Below, one piece after another: positions 10,483 through 20,276 of a stretch of 64,000 nt of DNA; the first letter of the stretch is position 1; each line of letters opens with the position of its first letter. The DNA comes from Limnomonas spitsbergensis (Eukaryota; Chlorophyta; Chlorophyceae; Chlamydomonadales), in contig JAYJMM010000023.1 of NCBI GenBank assembly GCA_037349105.1, positions 558,001-622,000 on the forward strand, read 5' to 3'. Both the position numbers and the translations under genes were made by a program. The notes under the pieces were generated by a model, which was not told where the DNA came from, searched no databases, and saw only the letters and a list, made by a program, of their open reading frames with translations.

Positions 10483-12130
10483 AATTTTCCTTGCCCCCCA
10501 GGATCTCTTGCGTGGCCTCAAGAACTCCATGGCCATGTTGTTGCATGGGTTTAGGGTTTAGTTTTAGTCTTTTCATTTCAACATCCTGCCTGTCTTTTTG
10601 AACGAAGCGCCGCCCTACCAAGACACGCATGCGCGCATATACGCCGCTTTCTGCTGTTTCGAACACTGTTTTATCTAACGTGCCATACACGCCTGATGCC
10701 TCAGGTGACAGCAACAACATGTTCACCCATCAGTTTTTTGCAACAACATCTTACCGATCTGCGTCGAAGCCACGCCGCACCTACAGGTTGGCCACGCAGC
10801 CCTCGCCAGCTGTGCTGCCTGAGCGCAGCAAGAGGTGGCAGGAGGGCACACCCAGCGCGATTGCAGTGCATCTGATAAAGCAATCATGCAAAGCGTACCT
10901 CGCCGTTCCTACAGCTCCACGATCAGTGTTACTACTAGATGGTGTTGCATGATGTTGAGCGAAACCTCTGGTTGATCTTGTAGACCTACACCAGGAATGC
11001 CAATCTCAACAGACGGCCATGATACGCCTGGAGACCGAACGTCTCGACGCCACAGCCATGGGGCAACGTTCCACACTTTGTACCACCTGTCGACGATCTG
11101 GAATGCACTTCTCAGTACCACCAGTGTACCAGTCCCTTCTTGAAAGATCAACCAATTCAGGTGAGCTTGGTAGCACACGTAATGCTACGCTCTGATGGCG
11201 ACCCAGCTTCATCCTGATATGCCCGATCATGCTTTGCCACGGATTGGATCTTGTATGAAGTTCTCTGAGTAACGCGTTGTACTCATACGGTACGCAATGT
11301 AATGTATAAGCAGCATCTTCCTCATGCGTACCGTCAGGTACCCAACACACCGGGGGCCGACATCCCCACGCATCCCCAAAGCGCCATCGTAAACGCAAGA
11401 ACAAGGAAGATCGAGAAGCCCAGCAACTACCATCCCCTGTGCACAAGACTCCATCACCTTGCTACATCAGATCAGAGTGCCACAACCACTCGACCACACG
11501 ACCACTCGACTCGACCTTCCTGCTGTTTGCTGGATGAAAGGCAAGTAACAGCGTGTCCCTCCCGCATGGCCCTCCAGCATGGGCCATGTGCCCTCTAGCC
11601 TGTCCATACCCCCCCCTCCCCCTCGTGCTTACACCCCAGGCCATCAGCCACAAGTAAATTACAGAGCAAGGTACCAGTACCTGTCCCCGTGCACACGACT
11701 CCACCTCCATGTTTTTATCAGAGCAGCGTACAAGTACATGTCCCCATGCACAAGACTCCACCATCCTGATACATCAAGGCAAAGTAACAGAACCCCCTCC
11801 CCAAACACCTCTCCCCCTCAGCTGCCTAGCTCATGCAGTCCACATATCCCCCTTTGCTGCCTAGATCCAGCAGTCCACCTCTCCCCCTCAGCTGCCCATG
11901 TCTTGCATGCCAAAGATCCCCCACAATTGCCCAGCAATTTAGGGTCCAACCACTCAAAGTCCAACCAGTCAGGGTCCAGCCACATCCAGTACCCCCATGT
12001 GCTCTCCTAGACTCTCCCACATACCATCCCGTACATCCCATGCCATAAAGCATGCACCCTTTATGTCCCTTGCTACCACAGGACTATGCTAGCTGGCCTA
12101 CCATGCATCATGATCGTCTGAAGGTACCCA
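10483..12130. other. non-coding region with diverged duplications
   Basis: No supported gene. At 11420-11800 a segment of roughly 80 bp recurs with divergence (words such as GTGCACAAGACTCCA and CCCCATGCACAAGACTCCAC). At 11810-11910 a unit around CCCCCTCAGCTGCC repeats two or three times. Open frames here have no recognisable domain and biased composition. Confidence 0.5.
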
Positions 12131-12134
12131 AGCC

Positions 12135-15100
12135 CAGCCTCATCACCTACTGCTTCTCAACAGCCAAAGCACTCCACATGCTCCCTGTCGTCCCATCCTC
12201 CTTCGCAACAGCCAATGCACTCCACCTGCTCTACCGTCTTCCCATCCTACTTCTCAACAGCCAAAGCACTCCACCTGCTCCCCCGTCCTCCCATCATGCT
12301 TCTCAAAAGCCAAAGCACTCCACCTGCTCCCTCGTCCTCCCATCCTGCTTCTCAACAGCCAAAGCACTCCCCCTGCTCCCCCGTCCTCCCATCCTGCTTC
12401 TCAACATCCAAAGCACTGCACCTGCTCCCTCGTCCTCCCATCCTGCTTCTCAACGGCCAAAGCACTCCACCTGCTCCCCCGTCCCCCCATCCTGCTTCTC
12501 AACAGCCAAAGCACTCCTACTGCTCCCATCTTGCTTCTCAACAGCCAATGCACTACACCTGCTCCCTCGTTCTCCCATCCTGCTTGTCAACAGCCAAAGC
12601 ACTCCACCTGCTCCCCCGTCCTCCCATCCTGCTTCTCAACAGCCAAAGCACTCCTACTGCTCCCATCCTGCTTCTCAACAGCCAATGCACTACACCTGCT
12701 CCCTCGTCCTCCCATCCTGCTTCTCAACAGCCAAAGCACTCCACCTGCTCCCTGTCCTCCCATCCTGCTTCTCAACAGCCAAAGCACTCCACCTGCTCCC
12801 CCGTCCTCTCGCCCTGCTTCTCCACAGCCAAATGACTACACATGCTCTACCGTCTTCCCATCCTGCTTCTCAACAGCCAAAGCACTCCACCTGCTCCCTC
12901 GTCCTCCCTGCCTGCTTCTCAACAGCCAAAGCACTCCACCTGCTCCCTCGTCCTCCCATCCTGCTTGTCAACAGCCAAAGCACTCCACCTGCTCCCCCGT
13001 CCTCTCGTCCAGCTTCTCAACAGCCAATGCACTACACCTGCTCTACCGTCTTCCCATCCTGCTTCTCAACAGCCAAAGCTCTCCTACTGCTCCCCCGTCC
13101 TCCCATCCTGCTTGTCAACAACCAAAGCTCTCCACCTGCTCCCTCGTCCTCCCATCCTTCTTCTCAACATCCAAAGCTCTCCACCTGCTCCCCCGTCCTC
13201 CCATCCTGCTTGTCAACAGCCAAAGCACTCCACCTGCTCCTTGTCCTCCCATCCTGCTTCTCAACAGCCAAATCACTCCACCTGCTCCCTCGTCCTCCCA
13301 TCATGTTTCTCAACAGCCAAATGACTACACATGCTCTACCGTCTTCCCATCCTGCTTCTCAACAGCCAAAGCACTCCACCTGCTCCCTCGTCCTCCCATC
13401 CTGCTTCTCAACAGCCAAAGCACTCCACCTGCTCCCTCGTCCTCCCATCCTGCTTGTCAACAGCCAAAGCACTACACCTGCTCCCCCGTCCTCTCGTCCT
13501 GCTTCTCAACAGCCAATGAACTACACCTGCTCCCCCGTCCTCCCGTCCTGCTTCTCAACAGCCAAAGCACTCCACCTGCTCCCCTGTCCTCCCATCCTGC
13601 TTCTCAACATCCAAAGCACTCCACCTGCTCCCTCGTCCTCCCATCTTGCTTCTCAACATTTAAAGCACTCCACCTGCTCCCTCGTCCTCCCATCCTGCTT
13701 CTCAACAGCCAAAGCACTCCACTTGCTCCCCCGTCCTCCCATCCTGCTTCTCAACAGCCAGAGCACTACACCTGCTCTACCGTCTTCCCATCCTGCTTCT
13801 CAACAGCCAAAGCTCTCCTACTGCTCCCCCGTCCTCCCATCCTGCTTCTCAACAACCAAAGCTCTCCACCTGCTCCCCCGTCCTCCCATCCTTCTTCTCA
13901 ACATCCAAAGCTCTCCACCTGCTCCCCCGTCCTCCCATCCTGCTTGTCAACAGCCAAAGAACTCCACTTGCTCCTTGTCCTCCCATCCTGCTTCTCAACA
14001 GCCAAATCACTCCACCTGCTCCCTCGTCCTCCCATCATGTTTCTCAACAGCCAAATGACTACACATGCTCTACCGTCTTCCCATCCTGCTTCTCAACAGC
14101 CAAAGCACTCCACCTGCTCCCTCGTCCTCCCATCCTGCTTCTCAACAGCCAAAGCACTCCACCTGCTCCCTCGTCCTCCCATCCTGCTTGTCAACAGCCA
14201 AAGCACTACACCTGCTCCCCCGTCCTCTCGTCCTGCTTCTCAACAGCCAATGAACTACACCTGCTCCCCCGTCCTCCCGTCCTGCTTCTCAACAGCCAAA
14301 GCACTCCACCTGCTCCCCTGTCCTCCCATCCTGCTTCTCAACAGCCAAAGCACTCCACCTGCTCCCTCGTCCTCCCATCTTGCTTCTCAACAGCCAAAGC
14401 ACTCCTACTGCTCCCTCGTCCTCCCATCCTGCTTCTCAACAGCCAAAGCACTCCACCTGCTCCCCCGTCCTCCCATCCTGCTTCTCAACAGCCAAAGCAC
14501 TACACATGCTCTTCCGTCTTCCCATCCTGCTTCTCAACAGCCAAAGCTCTCCACCTGCTCCCCCGTCCTCCCATCCTGCTTGTCAACAGCCAAAGCTCTC
14601 CCCCTGCTCCCCCATCCTCCCATCCTTCTTCTCAACATCCAAAGCTCTCCACCTGCTCCCCCGTCCTCCCATCCTGCTTCTCAACATCCAAAGCTCTCCA
14701 CCTGCTCCCCCGTCCTCCCATCCTGCTTGTCAACAGCCAAAGCTCTCCACCTCCTCCCCCGTCCTCCCATCCTGCTTCTCAACCGCGAAATGACTACACA
14801 TACTCTACCATCTTCCCATCCTGCTTCTCAACAGCCAAAGCACTCCACCTGCTCCCTCGACCTCCCATCCTGCTTCTCAACAGCCAAAGTACTCCACCTG
14901 CTCCCTCGTCCTCTCGTCCTGCTTCTCAACAGCCAAAGCACTCCACGTGCTCCCCCGTCCTCCCATCCTGCTTCTCAACAGCCAAAGCACTACACCTGCT
15001 CCCTGTCCTCCCATCCTGCTTCTCAACAGCCAAAGCACTCCTACTGCTCCCATCCTGCTTCTCAACAGCCAATGCACTACACCTGCTCCCTCGTCCTCCC

Positions 15101-16535
15101 ATCCTGCTTCTCAACAGCCAAAGCACTACACGTGCTCCCTGTCCTCCCATCCTGCTTCTCAACAGCCAAATGACTACACATGCTCTACCGTCTTCCTATC
15201 CTGCTTCTCAACAGCCAAAGCACTCCTACTGCTCCCATCCTGCTTCACAACAGCCAATGCACTACACCTGCTCCCTCGTCCTCCCATCCTGCTTCTCAAC
15301 AGCCAAAGCACTCCACCTGCTCCCCCGTCCTCTCGCCCTGCTTCTCAACAGCCAAATGACTACACATGCTCTACCGTCTTCCTATCCTGCCTCTCAACAG
15401 CCAAAGCACTCCACCTGCTCCCTCGTCCTCCCATCCTCCTTTTCAACAGCCAAAGCACTCCACCTGCTCCCTCGTCCTCCCATTTTGCTTGTCAACAGCC
15501 AAAGCACTACACCTGCTCCCCCGTCCTCTCGTCCTGCTTCTCAACAGCCAATGCACTACACCTGCTCCCCCGTCCTCCCGTCCTGCTTCTCAACAGCCAA
15601 AGCACTCCACCTGCTCCCCCGTCCTCCCATCCTGCTTCTCAACAGCCAAAGCACTCCACCTGCTCCCTCGTTCTCCCATCCTGCTTCTCAACAGCCAAAG
15701 CACTCCACCTGCTCCCCCGTCCTCCCATCCTGCTTCTCAACAGCCAAAGCACTACACCTGCTCTACCGTCTTCCCATCCTGCTTCTCAACAGCCAAAGCT
15801 GTCCTACTGCTCCCCCGTCCTCCCATCCTTCTTCTCAACATCCAAAGCTCTCCACCTGCTCCCCCGTCCTCCCATCCTGTTTGTCAACAGCCAAAGCTCT
15901 CCACCTGCTCCCCCGTCCTCCCATCCTTCTTCTCAACAGCCAAAGCACTACACCTGCTCTACCGTCTTCCCATCCTCCTTCTCAACATCCGAAGCTTTCC
16001 ACTTGCTCCCCCGTCCTCCCATCCTGCTTCTCAACATCCAAAGCTCTCCACCTGCTCCCCTGTCCTCCCATCCTGCTTCTCAACATCCAAAGCACTCCTA
16101 CTGCTCCCCCGTCCTCCCATCCTTCTTCTCAACATCCAAAGCTCTCCACCTGCTCTTCCGTCCTCCCATCCTGCTTGTCAACAGCCAAAGCTCTCCACCT
16201 GCTCCCCCGTCCTCCCATCCTTCTTCTCAACAGCCAAAGCACTACACCTGCTCTACCGTCTTCCCATCCTCCTTCTCAACATCCGAAGCTTTCCACTTGC
16301 TCCCCCGTCCTCCCATCCTGCTTCTCAACATCCAAAGCTCTCCACCTGCTCCCCTGTCCTCCCATCCTGCTTCTCAACAACCAAAGCACTCCTACTGCTC
16401 CCCCGTCCTCCCATCCTGCTTCTCAACATCCAAAGCTCTCCACCTGCTCCCCCGTCCTCCCGTCCTGCTTCTCAACAGCCAAAGCTCTCCACCTGCTCCC
16501 CCGTCCTCCCGTCCTGCTTCTCAAGCAGCAGCAAG
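12135..16535. repeat. 49-bp-unit satellite, about 90 copies
   Basis: The unit on the plus strand is CCCATCCTGCTTCTCAACAG, then CCAAAGCACTCCACCTGCTC, then CCCCGTCCT. 49 is not a multiple of 3 and the unit has no stop in any plus frame, so all three plus frames stay open for hundreds of codons with a 49-residue period. I treat these frames as artefacts. Variants (Ser/Leu codon changes, AACATCC for AACAGCC, 16-bp shortened units at about 12530 and 12655) cluster in blocks, showing segmental duplication. On the minus strand each unit contains GAGCAG|GTGGAGTG, a donor-like site. See the candidate exon at 16493-16555. Confidence 0.95.
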
Positions 16536-16555
16536 AAGTCATGGCAAGCAAAATG
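16493..16555 (-). CDS. candidate 63-bp exon adjoining the 49-bp satellite
   Basis: On the minus strand an acceptor-like TTTTTTGTACGAGTGCTACAG is followed by 21 codons (HFACHDFLLLLEKQDGRTGE, then Q) and by GTGGAG. The last 36 bp of this stretch are the same sequence that the satellite repeats, while the first 27 bp are unique. This is the pattern of the YAK1 arrays, where the exon end plus donor is the repeated unit. No neighbouring exon is recognised, so this may be only the unique edge of an array. Confidence 0.25.
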
Positions 16556-16825
16556 CTGTAGCACTCGTACAAAAAAGTGCCGGGTCTGCATGGCCAGTGC
16601 GCATGTAGATGCAGTCAGGCCATGAGGCGGGATAGGCGGGAAGAGGCGCGCGTACAAACCCTTAACCTTAGGGAACTTGCATGCAGAGTTTCCAGGACTT
16701 GCATGTGGTGGGAGGCCCTGGTAGTGACATGCTCTGTCTTATAAGAACAAATATTCAGTAGACAGCCAAACTGCAGTACCTGCTGCATTACTTGCTCCAT
16801 CTCATAAGAACTCATAGTAATGACA
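16556..16825. other. short non-repetitive spacer
   Basis: No gene seen. The piece TAGACAGCCAAACTGCAGTA (about 16757) resembles TAGACAGCCAACCTGCAATA at about 33767, so the two outer ends of the interrupted 22-bp satellite have related flanks. Confidence 0.45.
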
Positions 16826-17439
16826 CGCACATCCTCATATACTGATACGCACATCCTCATATACTGATACGCACATCCGCATATACTAATACGCACATCC
16901 TCATATACTGATATGCACATCCTCATATACTGATACGCACATCCTCATATACTGATACGCACATCCTCATATATATACTGATACGCACATCCTCATATAC
17001 AGATACGCACATCCTAATAAACTGATATGCACATCCTCATATACTGATACGCACATCCTCATGTACTGATACGCACATCCTCATATACTGATACGCACAT
17101 CCTCATAAACTGATATGCACATCCTCATATACTGATATGCACATCCTCATATACTGATATGCACATCCTCATATATTGATACGCACATCCTCATATACTG
17201 ATATGCACATCCTCATATACTGATACGCACATCCTCATAAATTGATATGCACATCCTCATATACTGATATGCACATCCTCATTAACTGATATGCACATCC
17301 TAATATACTGATACGCACATCCTCATATACTGATACACACATCCTCATATACTGATACGCACATCCTCATATATTGATACGCACATCCTCATATCCTGAT
17401 ACGAACATCCTCATATATTGATACGCACATCCTCATATA
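16826..17439. repeat. 22-bp-unit satellite, segment 1
   Basis: The unit is ATCCTCATATACTGATACGC plus AC, with common C/T change in GATACG or GATATG and AAACTG for ATACTG. The same array continues at 17623-17868, 18480-18566 and 32875-33755. The four segments are one array opened by three insertions. Confidence 0.95.
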
Positions 17440-17622
17440 CCGTAGTCACGGACGTGTTTCGTTGTTTTCGAATTTCGTTGTTGCTTAACAAGTCGTTGTT
17501 TTGGCGATTTTTGTGAATCGTTGCACCTTCACGTGAAAAATTCTAGTCAAAAACGTTTTCACTGTCGATTTCGTTGTTCCCAGACTAATGATCAAAACAA
17601 CGAAATACGTCCGTGACTACGG
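17440..17622. mobile_element. 183-bp inverted-repeat element with TA target duplication
   Basis: The left end is CCGTAGTCACGGACGTGTTT and the right end is its near-exact inverse (ACGTCCGTGACTACGG). The match runs on into CGTTGTTTT, giving about 30-bp terminal inverted repeats. TA stands on both sides (17438-17439 and 17623-17624); removing the element and one TA restores the 22-bp satellite perfectly. TA duplications are typical of Tc1/mariner-type transposases. It has no coding capacity, so it is a MITE. Confidence 0.85.
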
Positions 17623-17868
17623 TACTGATACGCACATCCTCATATACTGATACGCACATCCTCATATATTGATACTGACGCACATCCTCATAAACTGATA
17701 TGCACATCCTCATATACTCATACGCACATCCTCATATATTGATATGCACATCCTCATATACAGATATGCACATCCTCATATAATGATACGCACATCCTCA
17801 TATACTGATACGCACATCCTCATATACTGATACGCAAATCCTCATATACTGATACGCACATCCTCATA
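17623..17868. repeat. 22-bp-unit satellite, segment 2
   Basis: Continuation of the same array between the two TA-flanked elements. It contains one irregular unit at about 17670 (TTGATACTGACGCAC). Confidence 0.95.
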
Positions 17869-18479
17869 CCGTACTGCCACGAGGTTTTGGTGCTTCGACA
17901 TTGGGGGAAGCAACCCCCAATAGTAGCACCTTCGACATTAGGGGTCCGCGCGAACCCCCAAATTCAAATCACCACGCATTTTCAACCCAAGTGTGGCGTT
18001 TCAGTGACAAACTGCCGGCACTCTCCTGCGCCGTCTAAAAAACGGGTTCATCACTATGGAGGGCACTACCCCTCCACCGCGACCACCCCCAGCGTATGGT
18101 ACAGCAACAGCATCCAATAGCCGGAAGAAACAGAGGACGTTGAGCTTCTTTGGAGTTATTAGGAGGGTAGAAGTTGGAAAACCTAGCGTAGTTGATCAGA
18201 CTATCAGACTTGTCCCAGAAGTTCGACAACAACAGGATGATCGACGCGCGGCTCGAGCGGCAGAACTAGCTTGCAACCCGCTGCCTGCACAGCTCCAGCT
18301 CTAGGCAGGGCCGTCCCTCGCGTCTCCAAGCATGCTGTGAAAATCACCCCCCAAAGTCATATCACCGGAATATTTTGAAAGCTTCAGCGAACCCCCAAAG
18401 CGAACCCCCAAAATATAATAGCAGGCCTCAAAACGAACCCCCAAAGGCATCGAAGCACCAAAACCTCGTGGCAGTACGG
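17869..18479. mobile_element. 611-bp inverted-repeat element with TA target duplication
   Basis: The ends CCGTACTGCCACGAGGTTTT and AAAACCTCGTGGCAGTACGG are perfect inverses and continue through GGTGCTTCGA. TA occurs on both sides (17867-17868, 18480-18481), and excision restores the satellite. Inside are several copies of CGAACCCCCAAA in either orientation. There is also an 82-codon plus-strand frame (18056-18304) with the basic motif RKKQRTLSFFG, like the short N-terminal motifs of some transposases. No catalytic domain is present, so it is probably a non-autonomous element. It shares only the CCGTA start with the 183-bp element. Confidence 0.85.
18056..18304 (+). CDS. small ORF inside the 611-bp element
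   Basis: 82 codons starting MEGTTPPPRPPPAYG, with a basic stretch SRKKQRTLSFFGVIRR and a charged C-terminus (EVRQQQDDRRAARAAE). A (K/R)-rich stretch followed by LSFF recalls N-terminal motifs in transposases and PIP-box-like peptides, though the spacing differs from a canonical PIP box. It may be the remnant first exon of a transposase. No homology can be claimed from sequence alone. Confidence 0.3.
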   Translation: MEGTTPPPRPPPAYGTATASNSRKKQRTLSFFGVIRRVEVGKPSVVDQTIRLVPEVRQQQDDRRAARAAELACNPLPAQLQL

Positions 18480-18566
18480 TATACTCATACGCACATCCTC
18501 ATATACTGATACGCACATCCTCATATACTGATACGCACATCCTCATATACTGATACGCACATCCTC
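18480..18566. repeat. 22-bp-unit satellite, segment 3
   Basis: Four units between the 611-bp element and the chromovirus. The last bases, TCCTC (18562-18566), form the left copy of the chromovirus target duplication. Confidence 0.95.
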
Positions 18567-18636
18567 TGTAACAGAGTGGCACTTATAATGCCTTAGAATG
18601 CCTCCTTGTTTCCATGCCTATTGTATCCATGCTAGT
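18567..18636 (+). repeat. 5' LTR of the chromovirus, first part
   Basis: The first 70 bp of the LTR match 31239-31308 of the 3' LTR nearly base for base. The LTR is then cut by the TOC1-like element and resumes at 25067. Confidence 0.9.
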
Positions 18637-19273
18637 TGTCACAGTATATTACCGTATACGTGACAGAACCGTTTAGACCGCAGTTAGCGGCCGCGGAGCC
18701 TCCGCAGCTTATCTGCGGAGTCTCCGGATTTGAACTGAGACCTAGAAACCCGCTTACGCAGGGTGATTTAGCATAATCTGTACTCTGAATTGGGCCTGCC
18801 GGGTCCCTGTATCCCGGCAATTGCCTAAGCTACTACTTTTGTCCCTTTTGAAGGACAGGCCTCTGGTGTAAAGAGTATAGGCCTAGCTCTCACGGATACT
18901 AGCCCTTGCTCGCCACTAAGTCAGTACCTTACACTTCAGTCAAGTCTAGCACCACGGAAAGTGGTGATAGCATAAGCAAGTGACAAGCGAGCCCCATCCA
19001 GATCACTGGTCATCCCCAGCCGACGCGATCTACGGAGCTCGCCCTGAAGAGCACGCGACCTACGGTGCCGATCCCTAACTACTCGTCCATCGGAGACGAC
19101 TAATCAGGCAAGCAGTCCCAAGCAGATATTCACCTAAATAGACCAGGAGGCGCAAAGCCGACCAGGAGCTCTCGGCGTACCAGCTTCCAGCTGAGTCCGC
19201 CCGGCGACAAAACCCACGGACAAAGTCACCTCCGTCGCCGTTCCTTCGCAACCCCGAGCATCCCCGCTCTCAG
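18637..19273 (+). repeat. split direct repeat A1
   Basis: 637 bp from TGTCACAGTATATTACCG to CCCCGCTCTCAG. It matches A2 (24183-24819) except for a few substitutions (GAGCACGCG/GAGCGCGCG, CCCTAAC/CCCTGAC). The 23 bp at 18835-18857 (ACTTTTGTCCC, then TTTTGAAGGACA) recur inverted at 19274-19296, immediately after A1, so the A1/internal border can fold into a long hairpin. Confidence 0.9.
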
Positions 19274-19850
19274 TGTCCTTCAAAAGGGACAAAAGTGGTA
19301 TTGCAGCCTGATCAGCTGCTTGCCAACGAGTTCCTTGCTGAGGGAAGCTAAGCTTGTCTGACCTGGAATATTTTTTTGAATTGTTCGCCTTGGACAGCTT
19401 GAAAAAGCACCTCTGTCGCTGCATTCTGCTTGGGCTTTTCGCGCCAAATTAGATCTTGCAAACTCCAGTTGTGAAGAGCCTTGGGGAGAAGCTCGAAGAT
19501 CCAGTTGTGGAGTTATAAACCCAGCTTGATTCCCTGTGCATTGAGCGTGGCAGCTTAGTGTTGAGTCCAGGAGAGGCTTGAAGATCTGGCTGGGGATTTA
19601 TCCAGCAGATAATTACCTGTATGACTGCAGATTGAGATCAGGTGGATCCAATCCTTCATCATTGACAGAAGTGAACTTGTGGATAGAACATCCAGGTTTG
19701 AAATTTTGTGGGTGTACCAAAGGATCCCCGCAGGACCGCAGAACTGAACGGACACTACGCAAGAGGATACCTCCGCGTAGGACGCGAGACATCCACGCGG
19801 GACGTGTGCCATCTAGAAGCAGCCCAGCCAGCAAAGGTGGGAAGTACTAA

Positions 19851-20130
19851 AAAGGGCGAAGGAGGATTCCGCCAGATTAAAAATCAGCAAGCAGAAAAAA
19901 GGGCGAAGGAGGATTCCGCCAGATTAAAAATCAGCAAGCAGAAAAAAGGGCGAAGGAGGATTCCGCCAGATTAAAATTAGCGAGCAGAAAAGAGGGCGAA
20001 GGAGGATTCCGCCAGATTCAAATTAGCGAGCAGAAAAGAGGGCGAAGGAGGATTCCGCCAGATTCAAATTAGCGAGCAGAAAAGAGGGCGAAGGAGGATT
20101 CCGCCAGATTAAAATTAGTGAGCAGAAAAG
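19851..20130 (+). repeat. internal 47-bp tandem array of the TOC1-like element
   Basis: About six copies of GGGCGAAGGAGGATTCCGCC, AGATTAAAAATCAGCAAGCA, GAAAAAA. Later copies read TTAGCGAGCAGAAAAGA. An internal tandem array is a known trait of TOC1. Confidence 0.9.
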
Positions 20131-20276
20131 CAGAAAGGCGAGGCCTACCCAGCTTAATCCCATGAGCCAATAGAAAGGGACGCAGAGACCTAGGCAGTGG
20201 GCCAGAATACGCGACGCAGAAGAGGCTGCTGAGAGTGGCAAGTGCTGCGCAGTGCGTTAAAAAAGAGAACGGTACG

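Noticed and set aside
12052..16625. Long plus-strand ORFs (up to 880 codons) with a 49-residue period
   Set aside because: The 49-bp unit is open in all plus frames and the frames overlap. There is no sign of selection on one frame.
16826..17439. CRISPR-like array of short regular repeats
   Set aside because: The 22-bp units are contiguous with no unique spacers, and the DNA is clearly nuclear eukaryotic.
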